Of a stretch of DNA of 6,412 bases, positions 1-5,302 are shown piece by piece; position 1 is the stretch's first letter; each line of letters opens with the position of its first letter. Where the stretch lies: contig JAJAYR010000044.1 in the NCBI GenBank assembly GCA_026786155.1, forward strand, positions 1 through 6,412, read 5' to 3'. The notes below the pieces were generated by a model, which searched no databases, had not been told where the DNA came from, and saw only the letters and a list, made by a program, of their open reading frames with translations. This stretch comes from Pyrinomonadaceae bacterium. GTDB taxonomy: Bacteria; Acidobacteriota; Blastocatellia; Pyrinomonadales; Pyrinomonadaceae. Both the position numbers and the translations under genes were made by a program.

Positions 1-103
1 ACTCACACTTAACGGGCGTAAGATGATTTGCGCTTCTTATCCGAAAACGCTTAAGACCCGCCTAAATCTAAATAATCCGAAGGAAAAATCACAATAAGCA
101 GGT

Positions 104-236
104 AAGCAAAAGTTTCAAGGTATTTTGAAAAGTTCAGAGTCCAAACTTTAGTTTGCGTTTTCGCCGCGCTTCGCTGGCGGAAGACACGCTCAAGCGTGGA
201 CTCTGAACAAAGCAAAATGCTTCACTACTTTTGCTT
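104..236. repeat. Compact nested inverted-repeat element (REP/MITE-like candidate)
   Basis: Two nested perfect inverted repeats are visible: an outer pair AAGCAAAAGT (104-113) / ACTTTTGCTT (227-236) and an inner pair GTTCAGAGTCCA (132-143) / TGGACTCTGAAC (197-208). Between the inner arms lie three small hairpins: CAACT-like stem CAAACT-tt-AGTTTG (142-155), a GC-rich stem CGCC-GCG-ctt-CGC-t-GGCG (162-179), and CACGCT-ca-AGCGTG (185-198). The pattern of terminal repeats with internal foldbacks resembles short non-autonomous palindromic elements (REP, MITE). No transposase is present and no target duplication was identified. Bases 1-103 upstream show no feature I can support. The element ends 8 bases before the ATG at 245, so it would lie in that gene's leader. 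Confidence 0.6.
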
Positions 237-244
237 GGGTGCTT

Positions 245-649
245 ATGAGCGAAAGAATCAGAAATATCTTTGATATGTTTGTCGGCACGCGGGAGTTTGA
301 CGCGGTGAACTCTGACGATTACAAACATCTGCCGGATGCGGAGTCGAAGTTTGCGATTGTCCGCGAAGTTATCAACAAACTGGAAAACTATTTAGCCGAC
401 CAAACTTCGGGCGCACGCGGGCAAGCCGTCGAGCAGAAATCTGTTTTAGTCGCGGCGGTGCGGCGCAAAATGAAGGAATTGGCGGAGGCGGCGCGGGCTT
501 TGAACATTGACGATGCCGGATTTCGCCGTCTGTTTCGTCTGCCCGACGATAACGGCGTGCAAAAAACAATCGCCGGAGGACGCGAGTTTGTCGGGGAAGC
601 AGTCAAGCATAAATTCGATGCGAAATCAACTGAGATTTTAGCGATCTGA
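245..649 (+). CDS. Uncharacterised small helical protein, possibly C-terminally shortened
   Basis: A 134-residue, soluble-looking, mostly helical protein without signal peptide or membrane segment. I do not recognise a function. Its central part (EQKSVLVAAVRRKMKELAEAARAL followed by FRLPDDN, seen as two separate motifs) resembles a family of unnamed bacterial proteins that I recall as about 200 residues long, in which the FRLP motif is followed by a longer acidic tail. Here the tail changes character after residue 115 and stops soon after, so the gene may be shortened; this comparison is from memory. ATG 245 is chosen over the in-frame GTG at 239; neither has a good Shine-Dalgarno. The frame stays open back to a stop at 149-151, through the adjacent inverted-repeat element, but offers no better start. 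It converges on the peptidase gene with only 18 bases between the two stop codons. Confidence 0.65.
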   Translation: MSERIRNIFDMFVGTREFDAVNSDDYKHLPDAESKFAIVREVINKLENYLADQTSGARGQAVEQKSVLVAAVRRKMKELAEAARALNIDDAGFRRLFRLPDDNGVQKTIAGGREFVGEAVKHKFDAKSTEILAI

Positions 650-667
650 AATTTGAAATTTTGTCGG

Positions 668-2353
668 TTATTTTGCTATCGTCAGCGGCTGCATCTTAAC
701 CGCTTTGAGAGGAATTTTTTCGTCTTTATCAAAAACGATTTTCGTCGGCGCATCGTTCACTTTCAGCGTGAAAGTTTCTTCGCGTTTTTTGATTTCAATC
801 TTTTCTATTTTCGTTCCGTTCGCCGTCGTAATCTCGATTTCCATCGGTAAAATAAACGCTTCGGGCGTTAATTTGTCGGCGGACTGCGTTTGCGCGACGG
901 TCAAATTTAGCTGTCTGCCCGACGGATTATAAACTTGTTTGACGTTCAGTTTCGGATAACCGCCGCCGTAAATCCATTGTTTGAAAAACCAGTCCAAATT
1001 TTTGCCCGACGTTTCTTCCATTGCCTTTTGTAGATTGGCGGTTTCGACGTTTTGAAATTTGTGGCGATTCAGATAAATGTTAATCGCCTTCCAAAAATTT
1101 TCCGTGCCGACGGTTTCGCGCAAAATATGAATGACCGCGCCGCCTTTTTGGTAAGCCGTCGTGTCAAAAATCGAATCGTCGGGACGCGCCAACTGATTAT
1201 AAAGCCCGTGTTTATTGTCGCTTATCGCGTCGCTCGTCATAAATTCGGCGGCATCTTCGCGCACCTTTCGCAGATAGTCGGCGCGACCGTAGGCTTTTTC
1301 CCGAAAAGCGGCTTCCATATAAGTCGCAAAACCTTCGTTCAGCCAGAGTTCCGCCCAATTTCGGCAAGTTACGAGATTGCCGAACCACGAATGCGCGAGT
1401 TCGTGCGCCACCAAATCCTCGACGAGATTGTCGGAATTCATCAAAATTTCCGTGTCCGCCATCGTTGTCGCCGTGATATTTTCCATTCCGCCGAAGTTAA
1501 ATTTAGCGACTATCGTTTGGTCATATTTGTTATAAGGAAAATCAACGCCCGTCAATTCTTCAAAAACGCGCATCATCTCTTTCGTCTTGCCGTATTTCCT
1601 CTGCGCGAGCGATTCCGTTCCCGGATACATAAAGAAACCGAGCGGGATATTTTTATAAGAATCGCTGACTTTCACGTAATTTCCGACGACGAACGATGTC
1701 AGATAAGTCGAATGCGGAACGGGCATTTTATAATGAAAAGTTTTCGTGCCGTCGGCGTTCTCTTTCGTTTCAAGCAGTTCGCCGTTGCCGATGGCGGTTT
1801 CGTCTTTTTGGACGATAATAAATTGTTCGCTCGTCGCTTTGTCGTCGGGGAAATCGTAGGACGGAAACCAAAAATGCGCTTCTTCCGTTTCGCCCTGTGT
1901 CCAGATTTGCGCGGCGCGAGTCGTCTTGCCGTCATTCGTTTAGGCATCAACAAAATAAACGCCTTTGCTTGGTTTAACGGAATATTTAAAGCGCAGAGAA
2001 ATTAAATCGTTCGGCGCGTAACTTTTGTCCAAATCAATAACAATTTTTTCGCCGGAAGTTTTATATTTCAAATCTTTATTTTCGGATTCGAGTTTGACCG
2101 ATTCAAATTTCATCTCCGCCGCGTCCAACTCGACGCGGTTAAAATTGCCGCCTAACGGTTTTAACTGAACCGTCGTATCACCGAAAACGGTTTTATTCGC
2201 GCGGTCAAAACTAACTCGAAGAATATAATGCTGAACATCGTAGGTTCTGACGCGATTGAAATTCGGTTTAGAATTCTGCGCCGAAATCGAAACTGCCGCC
2301 AGCGCGATTAGAAAAAGCGGCAGTAAAAAACGAAAATAATTTTTAACGAGCAT
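668..2353 (-). pseudogene. Secreted M1-family zinc aminopeptidase, interrupted by one in-frame stop
   Basis: Read through, the frame encodes about 560 residues of an M1 (gluzincin) aminopeptidase, which removes N-terminal amino acids from peptides, here probably outside the cytoplasm. Residues 1-25 form a Sec signal peptide (hydrophobic FLLPLFLIALAAV, likely cleavage after SISA). An N-terminal beta domain follows. GGMEN (288-292) is the substrate amino-terminus motif (GAMEN type). HELAH (317-321) with E340 in WLNEGFA is the HExxH-x18-E zinc site, and Y401 in AYQKGG is the expected catalytic tyrosine. The C-terminal part (WFFKQWIYGGGYP onwards) is a beta sandwich. Codon 138 is TAA (1940-1942), between YFVDA and TNDGKTTRAAQIW, and the same frame continues on both sides without a shift. 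A one-base change from AAA, GAA or a tyrosine codon would explain it. A restart at ATG 1726 would give a 352-residue piece without signal peptide. Recent nonsense mutation, sequencing error and readthrough cannot be separated here. Family call is sure; functional state is not. Confidence 0.85.
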
Positions 2354-2375
2354 ATTTTGTTTGATGTAAATTTGT

Positions 2376-2405
2376 AAAATATCATTGCAGATAACTTAAA
2401 GGCAA
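2376..2405 (-). promoter_or_regulatory. Possible promoter of the M1 peptidase gene
   Basis: On the minus strand, TTGCCT (2400-2405) and TATTTT (2376-2381) are separated by 18 bases, each matching four of six sigma70 consensus positions. The terminator at 2411-2446 lies just upstream, so the peptidase gene needs a promoter within this short gap. No clear Shine-Dalgarno precedes ATG 2353. Weak evidence. Confidence 0.3.
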
Positions 2406-2410
2406 CGCAA

Positions 2411-2446
2411 AAAAGAATCCGAAGAAATTTATCTTCGGATTCTTTT
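2411..2446 (-). terminator. Rho-independent terminator, 15-bp perfect stem
   Basis: AAAAGAATCCGAAGA (2411-2425) and TCTTCGGATTCTTTT (2432-2446) are perfect inverted repeats around a 6-base loop. On the minus strand the stem ends in a run of six T residues (positions 2413 down to 2408), the usual intrinsic terminator form. It would end transcripts of the SWIM-Rad52 gene before the peptidase gene begins. On the plus strand the T tract is shorter (four). Confidence 0.8.
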
Positions 2447-2469
2447 AATTTGAGGTTATTAAAAATGGC

Positions 2470-2532
2470 TTTGAGTTGTGAGTGAGGTATTTCTGGCTCT
2501 TGGAGAAAGCTGGACGGTTTTCACAACTCAAA
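2470..2532. repeat. 12-bp inverted repeat with 39-base spacer
   Basis: TTTGAGTTGTGA (2470-2481) and TCACAACTCAAA (2521-2532) are a perfect inverted pair. The spacer has no obvious fold or reading frame. It lies downstream of the SWIM-Rad52 gene and before its terminator, so it could form a 3' mRNA structure or be a trace of a small repeat element. Role unknown. Confidence 0.5.
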
Positions 2533-2541
2533 ACTTCGCGT

Positions 2542-2568
2542 GTAACGCTTTACGGTGAAAAGCGTTAC
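2542..2568 (-). terminator. Hairpin right after the SWIM-Rad52 stop codon
   Basis: GTAACGCTTT (2542-2551) and AAAGCGTTAC (2559-2568) form a 10-bp perfect stem with a 7-base loop, beginning six bases after the TAG stop (2574-2576, minus strand). No T run follows directly on the minus strand, so it is at best a weak terminator. Protection of the mRNA 3' end is an equally good guess, since the stronger terminator lies further on. Confidence 0.4.
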
Positions 2569-2573
2569 GAAAA

Positions 2574-3872
2574 CTAACCGGCGCGGCGCATCGGCTGGGG
2601 CGCGGCAACTTCCTGATTTTTCTGCATATCCTGTAAATGCTGAATTAAACCCGAAGCCGCTTTTTTCGATAATTCGTCGGTTTTGCACTGCATCACATTC
2701 TGGCATTCCGCGTCGGCATCCATTCCGATTTCGCGGGAAATAGCGCGAATCATTCCGAGTTGTTTCGCCGTTACCAAATCCGAAAGGCTTCTCGCAATCG
2801 GGTTCGCCGGAAAACCGTCGTTACTCGGCGGCGGCGGAACTGCGCCTTCGCGTTCAATCGTGTCCGATTCTTTTTTATACAAATCGCGGGCGATGCCGAA
2901 TTTGACGGCGGCGCGTTTGAGCGCGTCGTGTTCGGCTTTTTTAATTCCCATTTCCGAATCAGCCGTTCCCGTCCCGATGCCTTCGCGCGTTACGCCGTCA
3001 ATCGTGATGGCGACGATAACGGTGAAAATATCGCCGATTTGCCGAATATCTTTGACGGTGTGCATCCAGTTCGGCGCGTGTTCGTCTAAAATGTCGGCGA
3101 CCGTGTGCCATTCGACGTAATCAACGTAATGCGCGTTACCATTGCGGTCGCGCCAACCTTCGCGCTGTTTGACCAATTCCGGGTCAACATTTTTACGCAG
3201 TTCGCGCAAAGTCGTCGTAAAACTCAATACATTATTGGCGGTTTGTTTGTCTTCCGCTTCCTCAGCGGTTACGAATGACGTTTCTCTTAAATTTGCTTGG
3301 GTCATTATTTTATCTCCTTGTGTGTTCGCAAGATGACTCGGTTCAGCAATCTTTGGCGTTTCGGTTTGTCCTATTTCCGAAACATTTTCCTGAACTTCGT
3401 CTGCCTTCTGTTCGCCATCTTTGGACATTTTGGATTTTAGATTTTGGATTTTGGATTCGTCGTCAAATCCGCGTTCCGCGTTCTGCAATTCCAAATTGGA
3501 AGATGACTCAGTTGCGCTTTTGTCTTCCAAATCAACCTGCGCCGTTTGAATCTCGACTTGAGTTTCAACTTTCACGGGTTGTTTTGTCGCCGATTCGGTA
3601 TTTTTTGCGACCAGAGCGTATTTCACCGCCAAGATATGTTCGCATCGAAATCCCGCGTCGCTGACAGCCGCTTCTTCAAATTCCAAACAATTGCAACGGA
3701 TTTTGCCCGCGTCGTCGCGCCAGACTTCGTAGGAAGTTTGTCTGCCGCGCAACGAAGGTGTCGAAACGCGAAATTTATCACCTTCACGATTGACCAATCC
3801 CATCGCCGCAATTGATTTGGCTCGCTTTTCGATTTTTTCCGTCAAATTTTTTTCTACTGCTATTGCTGTCAT
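2574..3872 (-). CDS. SWIM zinc finger joined to Rad52/Rad22-type single-strand annealing protein
   Basis: A 432-residue protein in three parts. Residues 1-95 carry a SWIM zinc finger: C60-x-C62, then C77-x-H79 (CxC-x14-CxH), a nucleic-acid or protein binding module. Residues about 96-189 are an acidic, low-complexity linker. Residues about 215-340 match the Rad52/Rad22 annealing domain, including WHTVADILDEHAPNW, a GIGTGTADSEMGIKKAEHDA stretch and ALKRAAVKFGIARDLY. Such proteins, including Deinococcus DdrA and many phage proteins, bind and anneal single-stranded DNA in repair or recombination. After a proline-rich spacer, residues 363-415 form a helical tail like the one ending many phage annealing proteins. 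GAGG lies 7 bases before ATG 3872, supporting that start. A second good start is at ATG 3305 (M190), giving a 243-residue Rad52-only form. The gene is divergent from the XRE regulator and probably controlled by it. Family assignment of both domains is firm; whether the fused form is native is open. Confidence 0.88.
   Translation of the reverse strand: MTAIAVEKNLTEKIEKRAKSIAAMGLVNREGDKFRVSTPSLRGRQTSYEVWRDDAGKIRCNCLEFEEAAVSDAGFRCEHILAVKYALVAKNTESATKQPVKVETQVEIQTAQVDLEDKSATESSSNLELQNAERGFDDESKIQNLKSKMSKDGEQKADEVQENVSEIGQTETPKIAEPSHLANTQGDKIMTQANLRETSFVTAEEAEDKQTANNVLSFTTTLRELRKNVDPELVKQREGWRDRNGNAHYVDYVEWHTVADILDEHAPNWMHTVKDIRQIGDIFTVIVAITIDGVTREGIGTGTADSEMGIKKAEHDALKRAAVKFGIARDLYKKESDTIEREGAVPPPPSNDGFPANPIARSLSDLVTAKQLGMIRAISREIGMDADAECQNVMQCKTDELSKKAASGLIQHLQDMQKNQEVAAPQPMRRAG
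3303..3319 (-). promoter_or_regulatory. Internal ribosome binding site and ATG for the Rad52 part
   Basis: Inside the long gene, the minus strand reads AAGGAGA (3319 down to 3313), seven bases, then ATG (3305-3303), encoding M190. This is a better Shine-Dalgarno than the one at the annotated start. The protein from here covers the whole Rad52 domain and helical tail without the SWIM finger. It implies either two products from one frame or a former separate gene. Confidence 0.65.
3330..3509. repeat. 10-bp direct repeat bounding a 170-base segment of the linker
   Basis: AAGATGACTC occurs at 3330-3339 and 3500-3509, 170 bases apart, so the two copies are read in different frames (EPSHL versus TESSS). 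The segment between them contains the heptanucleotide repeats. Removing one copy and the segment would place a TAA (3312-3310) in the SWIM frame just before the Rad52 ATG. The repeat may be an insertion duplication or a chance match. Confidence 0.45.
3427..3495. repeat. Degenerate heptanucleotide tandem repeats inside the linker
   Basis: On the plus strand, units ATTTTGG, ATTTTAG, ATTTTGG and ATTTTGG run in tandem from 3427 to 3454. Read on the minus strand, further seven-base units continue upstream, including ACGCGGA twice and TTTGGAA, out to 3495. Short seven-base repeat tracts of this kind are known as mostly intergenic repeats in cyanobacteria and some other genomes. Here they are translated as part of the linker (ESKIQNLKSKM). 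Seven is not a multiple of three, so each unit gained or lost shifts the frame. Confidence 0.6.
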
Positions 3873-3932
3873 TTTATTTCCTCAACTATTCTGCAAATCA
3901 TTATTATCTAACTGGTTGCCGATGAAAAATAC

Positions 3933-3955
3933 TGAAATGTTTCATCTGTGAAACA
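3933..3955. promoter_or_regulatory. Palindromic operator candidate between the divergent genes
   Basis: TGTTTCA-tctg-TGAAACA (3938-3955) is a perfect 7-4-7 palindrome. It overlaps TGAAA-tg-TTTCA (3933-3944), giving three alternating TGAAA half-sites, and another TGAAAC lies at 3987-3992. A two-fold site of this size suits a dimeric XRE-type repressor, such as the product of the gene at 4106. It sits upstream of a -10-like GATAAT (3903-3908, minus strand) that could serve the SWIM-Rad52 gene, for which no good -35 box is visible. Confidence 0.45.
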
Positions 3956-3975
3956 GAGTATCACAACATTATTTC

Positions 3976-4003
3976 TGTTGCAAGCGTGAAACGAAGTGTT
4001 GCA
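3976..4003. promoter_or_regulatory. Direct repeat TGTTGCA, 21-bp period
   Basis: TGTTGCA occurs at 3976-3982 and 3997-4003, 21 bases apart start to start, which is two helical turns. An inverted CAACA lies at 3964-3968. Spacing on one face of the helix suggests a protein binding site on the regulator side of the divergent region, but no partner can be named. Confidence 0.3.
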
Positions 4004-4105
4004 TCTAAAATTTTTCTGTGCTAAATTCTTTTTGGATAGGACGGTTAAAGAGTCAATAGCAGGTAAATTGACCCGGAAAATTTGCAGGAGAAATGGAGAA
4101 AAATT

Positions 4106-4504
4106 ATGGGCTACAAAAACGAAAGTCTAATCAATACGGTTGAACTCGGACGGGCGATTAAACGTCGCCGGGAAACATTAAAAATGAGTTTGCGCGATGT
4201 CGCCGACACGACGGACGTTTCGGCTTCGACGCTTTCGCGCATCGAAAACGGCACGGGCAAACCCGATGCCGATAACATCGCGCGGCTGACATCGTGGCTC
4301 GATATGCCGGTTGACCGCGTGATGAAAAAGCAGGGAACGAGCGAAAATGTCGAAGCAGTGGTTTATTATCCACACGAAGCGATGCCGGAAATTATCGAAG
4401 CGCACCTTCGCGCCGACCGAAATTTAACGCCGGAAACTGCCAGAGCGTTGTCGGAACTTTTTCGCGTCGCTTACACGCAGTTCAGCAAACCGGGCGAAAA
4501 ATAA
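4106..4504 (+). CDS. XRE-family helix-turn-helix regulator, DdrO-like layout
   Basis: A 132-residue protein with an N-terminal Cro/cI-type DNA-binding domain (about residues 11-75): helix 2 SLRDVADTTD (28-37) and recognition helix SASTLSRIENG (39-49). The C-terminal half (90-127, with PEIIEAHLRAD and TPETARALSELFRVAYTQF) is helical and probably dimerises. Size and two-part layout match DdrO, the small repressor of the Deinococcus damage response that is cleaved by IrrE, and the neighbour is a Rad52-type protein like DdrA. No IrrE-like gene is in the window, so the parallel is inference; a phage-type or TA-type repressor is the alternative. ATG 4106 is chosen because GGAG (4095-4098) lies seven bases upstream; an in-frame TTG at 4082 would overlap an earlier GGAG. 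Likely binds the palindromes of the upstream divergent region and regulates both genes. Confidence 0.82.
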   Translation: MGYKNESLINTVELGRAIKRRRETLKMSLRDVADTTDVSASTLSRIENGTGKPDADNIARLTSWLDMPVDRVMKKQGTSENVEAVVYYPHEAMPEIIEAHLRADRNLTPETARALSELFRVAYTQFSKPGEK

Positions 4505-4516
4505 ACGTCAGGAAAA

Positions 4517-4546
4517 TTGAAAAAGCGGTAACTTTCAAAATATAAC
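4517..4546 (+). promoter_or_regulatory. Possible promoter giving a near-leaderless mRNA
   Basis: TTGAAA (4517-4522) and TATAAC (4541-4546) are 18 bases apart, resembling a sigma70 promoter. The ATG of the membrane protein gene lies only five bases after the -10 box and has no Shine-Dalgarno, so transcription would begin at or next to the start codon. Confidence 0.4.
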
Positions 4547-4551
4547 TAATT

Positions 4552-4953
4552 ATGAAATCAATCTCGCGCCGCCGCAGAGCGCACGACGAAAATACATCCG
4601 AGCGAGGTTTTGCTGTTGATACGTCGTTCGTTCTTTTCTTTTTAGCCGTCGAATTCGGACGGACAGTTTTTTCCTTGAATTTGGATAACGTCTTTTTGTT
4701 TTTAACGCTTTTGGCGGTGGCGATTTTGCCGTATTTTCTTTCGGACGAAAAATCGAGTTTTACTAATTGGCTTCTCGGCAGAAGTTTAATTGCGGGTTTG
4801 GCGATTATGCTCGGCGCGATCTTCAAACAGTCTTTAGGCGTAGTTCTGCCTGAAACTTTTAGATTTCTGCCGATGACTCTGCTCATCGTAACGGCAATGT
4901 TGTGCTGTTACGTTCAATTTTACGGCTTTCTCAAACTCCGTTTGGCAAAATAG
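4552..4953 (+). CDS. Small four-helix integral membrane protein of unknown function
   Basis: A 133-residue protein not recognised as any family. Its N-terminus (1-20) is charged and arginine-rich (SRRRRAHDENTSERG), suggesting a cytoplasmic tail. Four hydrophobic segments follow at about 24-40, 47-64, 78-98 and 105-127, joined by short loops (LSDEKSSFTNW; VLPETFRF), with a short basic end (KLRLAK). The second cysteine-bearing helix (AMLCCYVQFYG) has two adjacent cysteines. No catalytic motif is seen. The gene lies 47 bases after the XRE regulator on the same strand and could be cotranscribed, though a promoter-like sequence lies in the gap; a terminator follows 24 bases after its stop. The start is the only ATG that includes the basic tail and lacks a ribosome binding site. 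Membrane nature is clear, function open. Confidence 0.7.
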   Translation: MKSISRRRRAHDENTSERGFAVDTSFVLFFLAVEFGRTVFSLNLDNVFLFLTLLAVAILPYFLSDEKSSFTNWLLGRSLIAGLAIMLGAIFKQSLGVVLPETFRFLPMTLLIVTAMLCCYVQFYGFLKLRLAK

Positions 4954-4977
4954 GCAAAAGGCGAAATCGGAGTAACG

Positions 4978-5021
4978 AAAAGTCTGCAATGATTACGGGA
5001 ATAATCATTGCAGACTTTTTT
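4978..5021 (+). terminator. Rho-independent terminator, 18-bp perfect stem
   Basis: AAAAGTCTGCAATGATTA (4978-4995) and TAATCATTGCAGACTTTT (5002-5019) are perfect inverted repeats around loop cgggaa, with a T run through 5021. It ends the regulator/membrane-protein transcript and separates it from the toxin-antitoxin promoter that starts three bases later. Confidence 0.85.
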
Positions 5022-5023
5022 GT

Positions 5024-5053
5024 TTGTCAAAAAGTTATAACAAGCGTTATAAT
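5024..5053 (+). promoter_or_regulatory. Toxin-antitoxin promoter with overlapping 7-4-7 operator
   Basis: TTGTCA (5024-5029) and a perfect TATAAT (5048-5053) are 18 bases apart. The palindrome TTATAAC-aagc-GTTATAA (5035-5041, 5046-5052) covers the spacer and most of the -10 box, where a bound protein would block RNA polymerase. Autorepression by the antitoxin is the usual arrangement for such pairs. Transcription would begin near 5060, leaving a leader of about 13 bases that begins with the GGGAG Shine-Dalgarno. Confidence 0.7.
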
Positions 5054-5072
5054 TCCGTCGGGAGAAATTATT

Positions 5073-5300
5073 ATGACCAATAAATTGAAAGTCGTTACTA
5101 TCGGAAACTCGGTCGGAGTCGTTCTGTCTAAAGAAATTTTAGAGAAATTGCGCGTCCAAAAAGGCGATTCCGTTTTCGCCATCGAGACTTCCAAAGGCAT
5201 TGAGCTGACACCTTATAATCCCGAATTAGCCGAGCAGATGAAACTTGCCGAACAGGTAATGCGTGAAGACCGTGATGCTTTACGAAAACTGGCGGAATAA
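5073..5300 (+). CDS. AbrB/MazE/SpoVT-family antitoxin
   Basis: A 75-residue protein whose residues 4-47 form a swapped-hairpin AbrB DNA-binding domain (KVVTIGNSVGVVLSKEIL, then LRVQKGD and a closing IELTPYN strand). The C-terminal tail (50-75, charged and helical) is where antitoxins of this type wrap around their toxin. It should neutralise the Doc-like toxin encoded two bases downstream and, as a complex, repress the promoter in front. ATG 5073 is chosen because GGGAG (5060-5064) lies eight bases before it and the promoter ends at 5053. The frame is open further upstream to 4902, but that stretch crosses the terminator and is not protein-like. The family call is firm; the pairing follows from adjacency. 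Confidence 0.88.
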   Translation: MTNKLKVVTIGNSVGVVLSKEILEKLRVQKGDSVFAIETSKGIELTPYNPELAEQMKLAEQVMREDRDALRKLAE

Positions 5301-5302
5301 AT

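Noticed and set aside
1..97. A plus-strand frame open from base 2 to a TAA at 95-97, possible tail of an upstream gene
   Set aside because: Only 31 codons with no recognisable motif; an open frame of this length is expected by chance.
1699..1953. Possible frameshift within the M1 peptidase explaining two separate pieces
   Set aside because: Both pieces lie in the same frame and the sequence between them reads as expected peptidase (AQIWTQGE, EEAHFWFPSYDFPDDKATSEQ), so a single nonsense codon is enough; the alternate frame here is a shadow.
1052..2005. A 317-codon open frame on the plus strand opposite the M1 peptidase
   Set aside because: The minus strand carries all M1 catalytic motifs over the same bases; the opposite frame has no recognisable domain and is rich in residues typical of a mirror frame.
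3427..3509. CRISPR array or phage attachment site at the repeats in the linker
   Set aside because: The units are seven bases long with no spacers of even length, and no integrase or tRNA gene is nearby.
2683..3664. Several plus-strand open frames opposite the SWIM-Rad52 gene
   Set aside because: They overlap clear domain-coding sequence on the other strand and show no family features.
4082..4105. Upstream TTG start for the XRE regulator
   Set aside because: The stretch reads like a leader (GGAG twice), and ATG 4106 has a well-placed Shine-Dalgarno.
4902..5072. Longer N-terminus for the AbrB-type antitoxin
   Set aside because: It would run through the terminator hairpin, promoter and operator; ATG 5073 has GGGAG at the right distance and begins the domain correctly.
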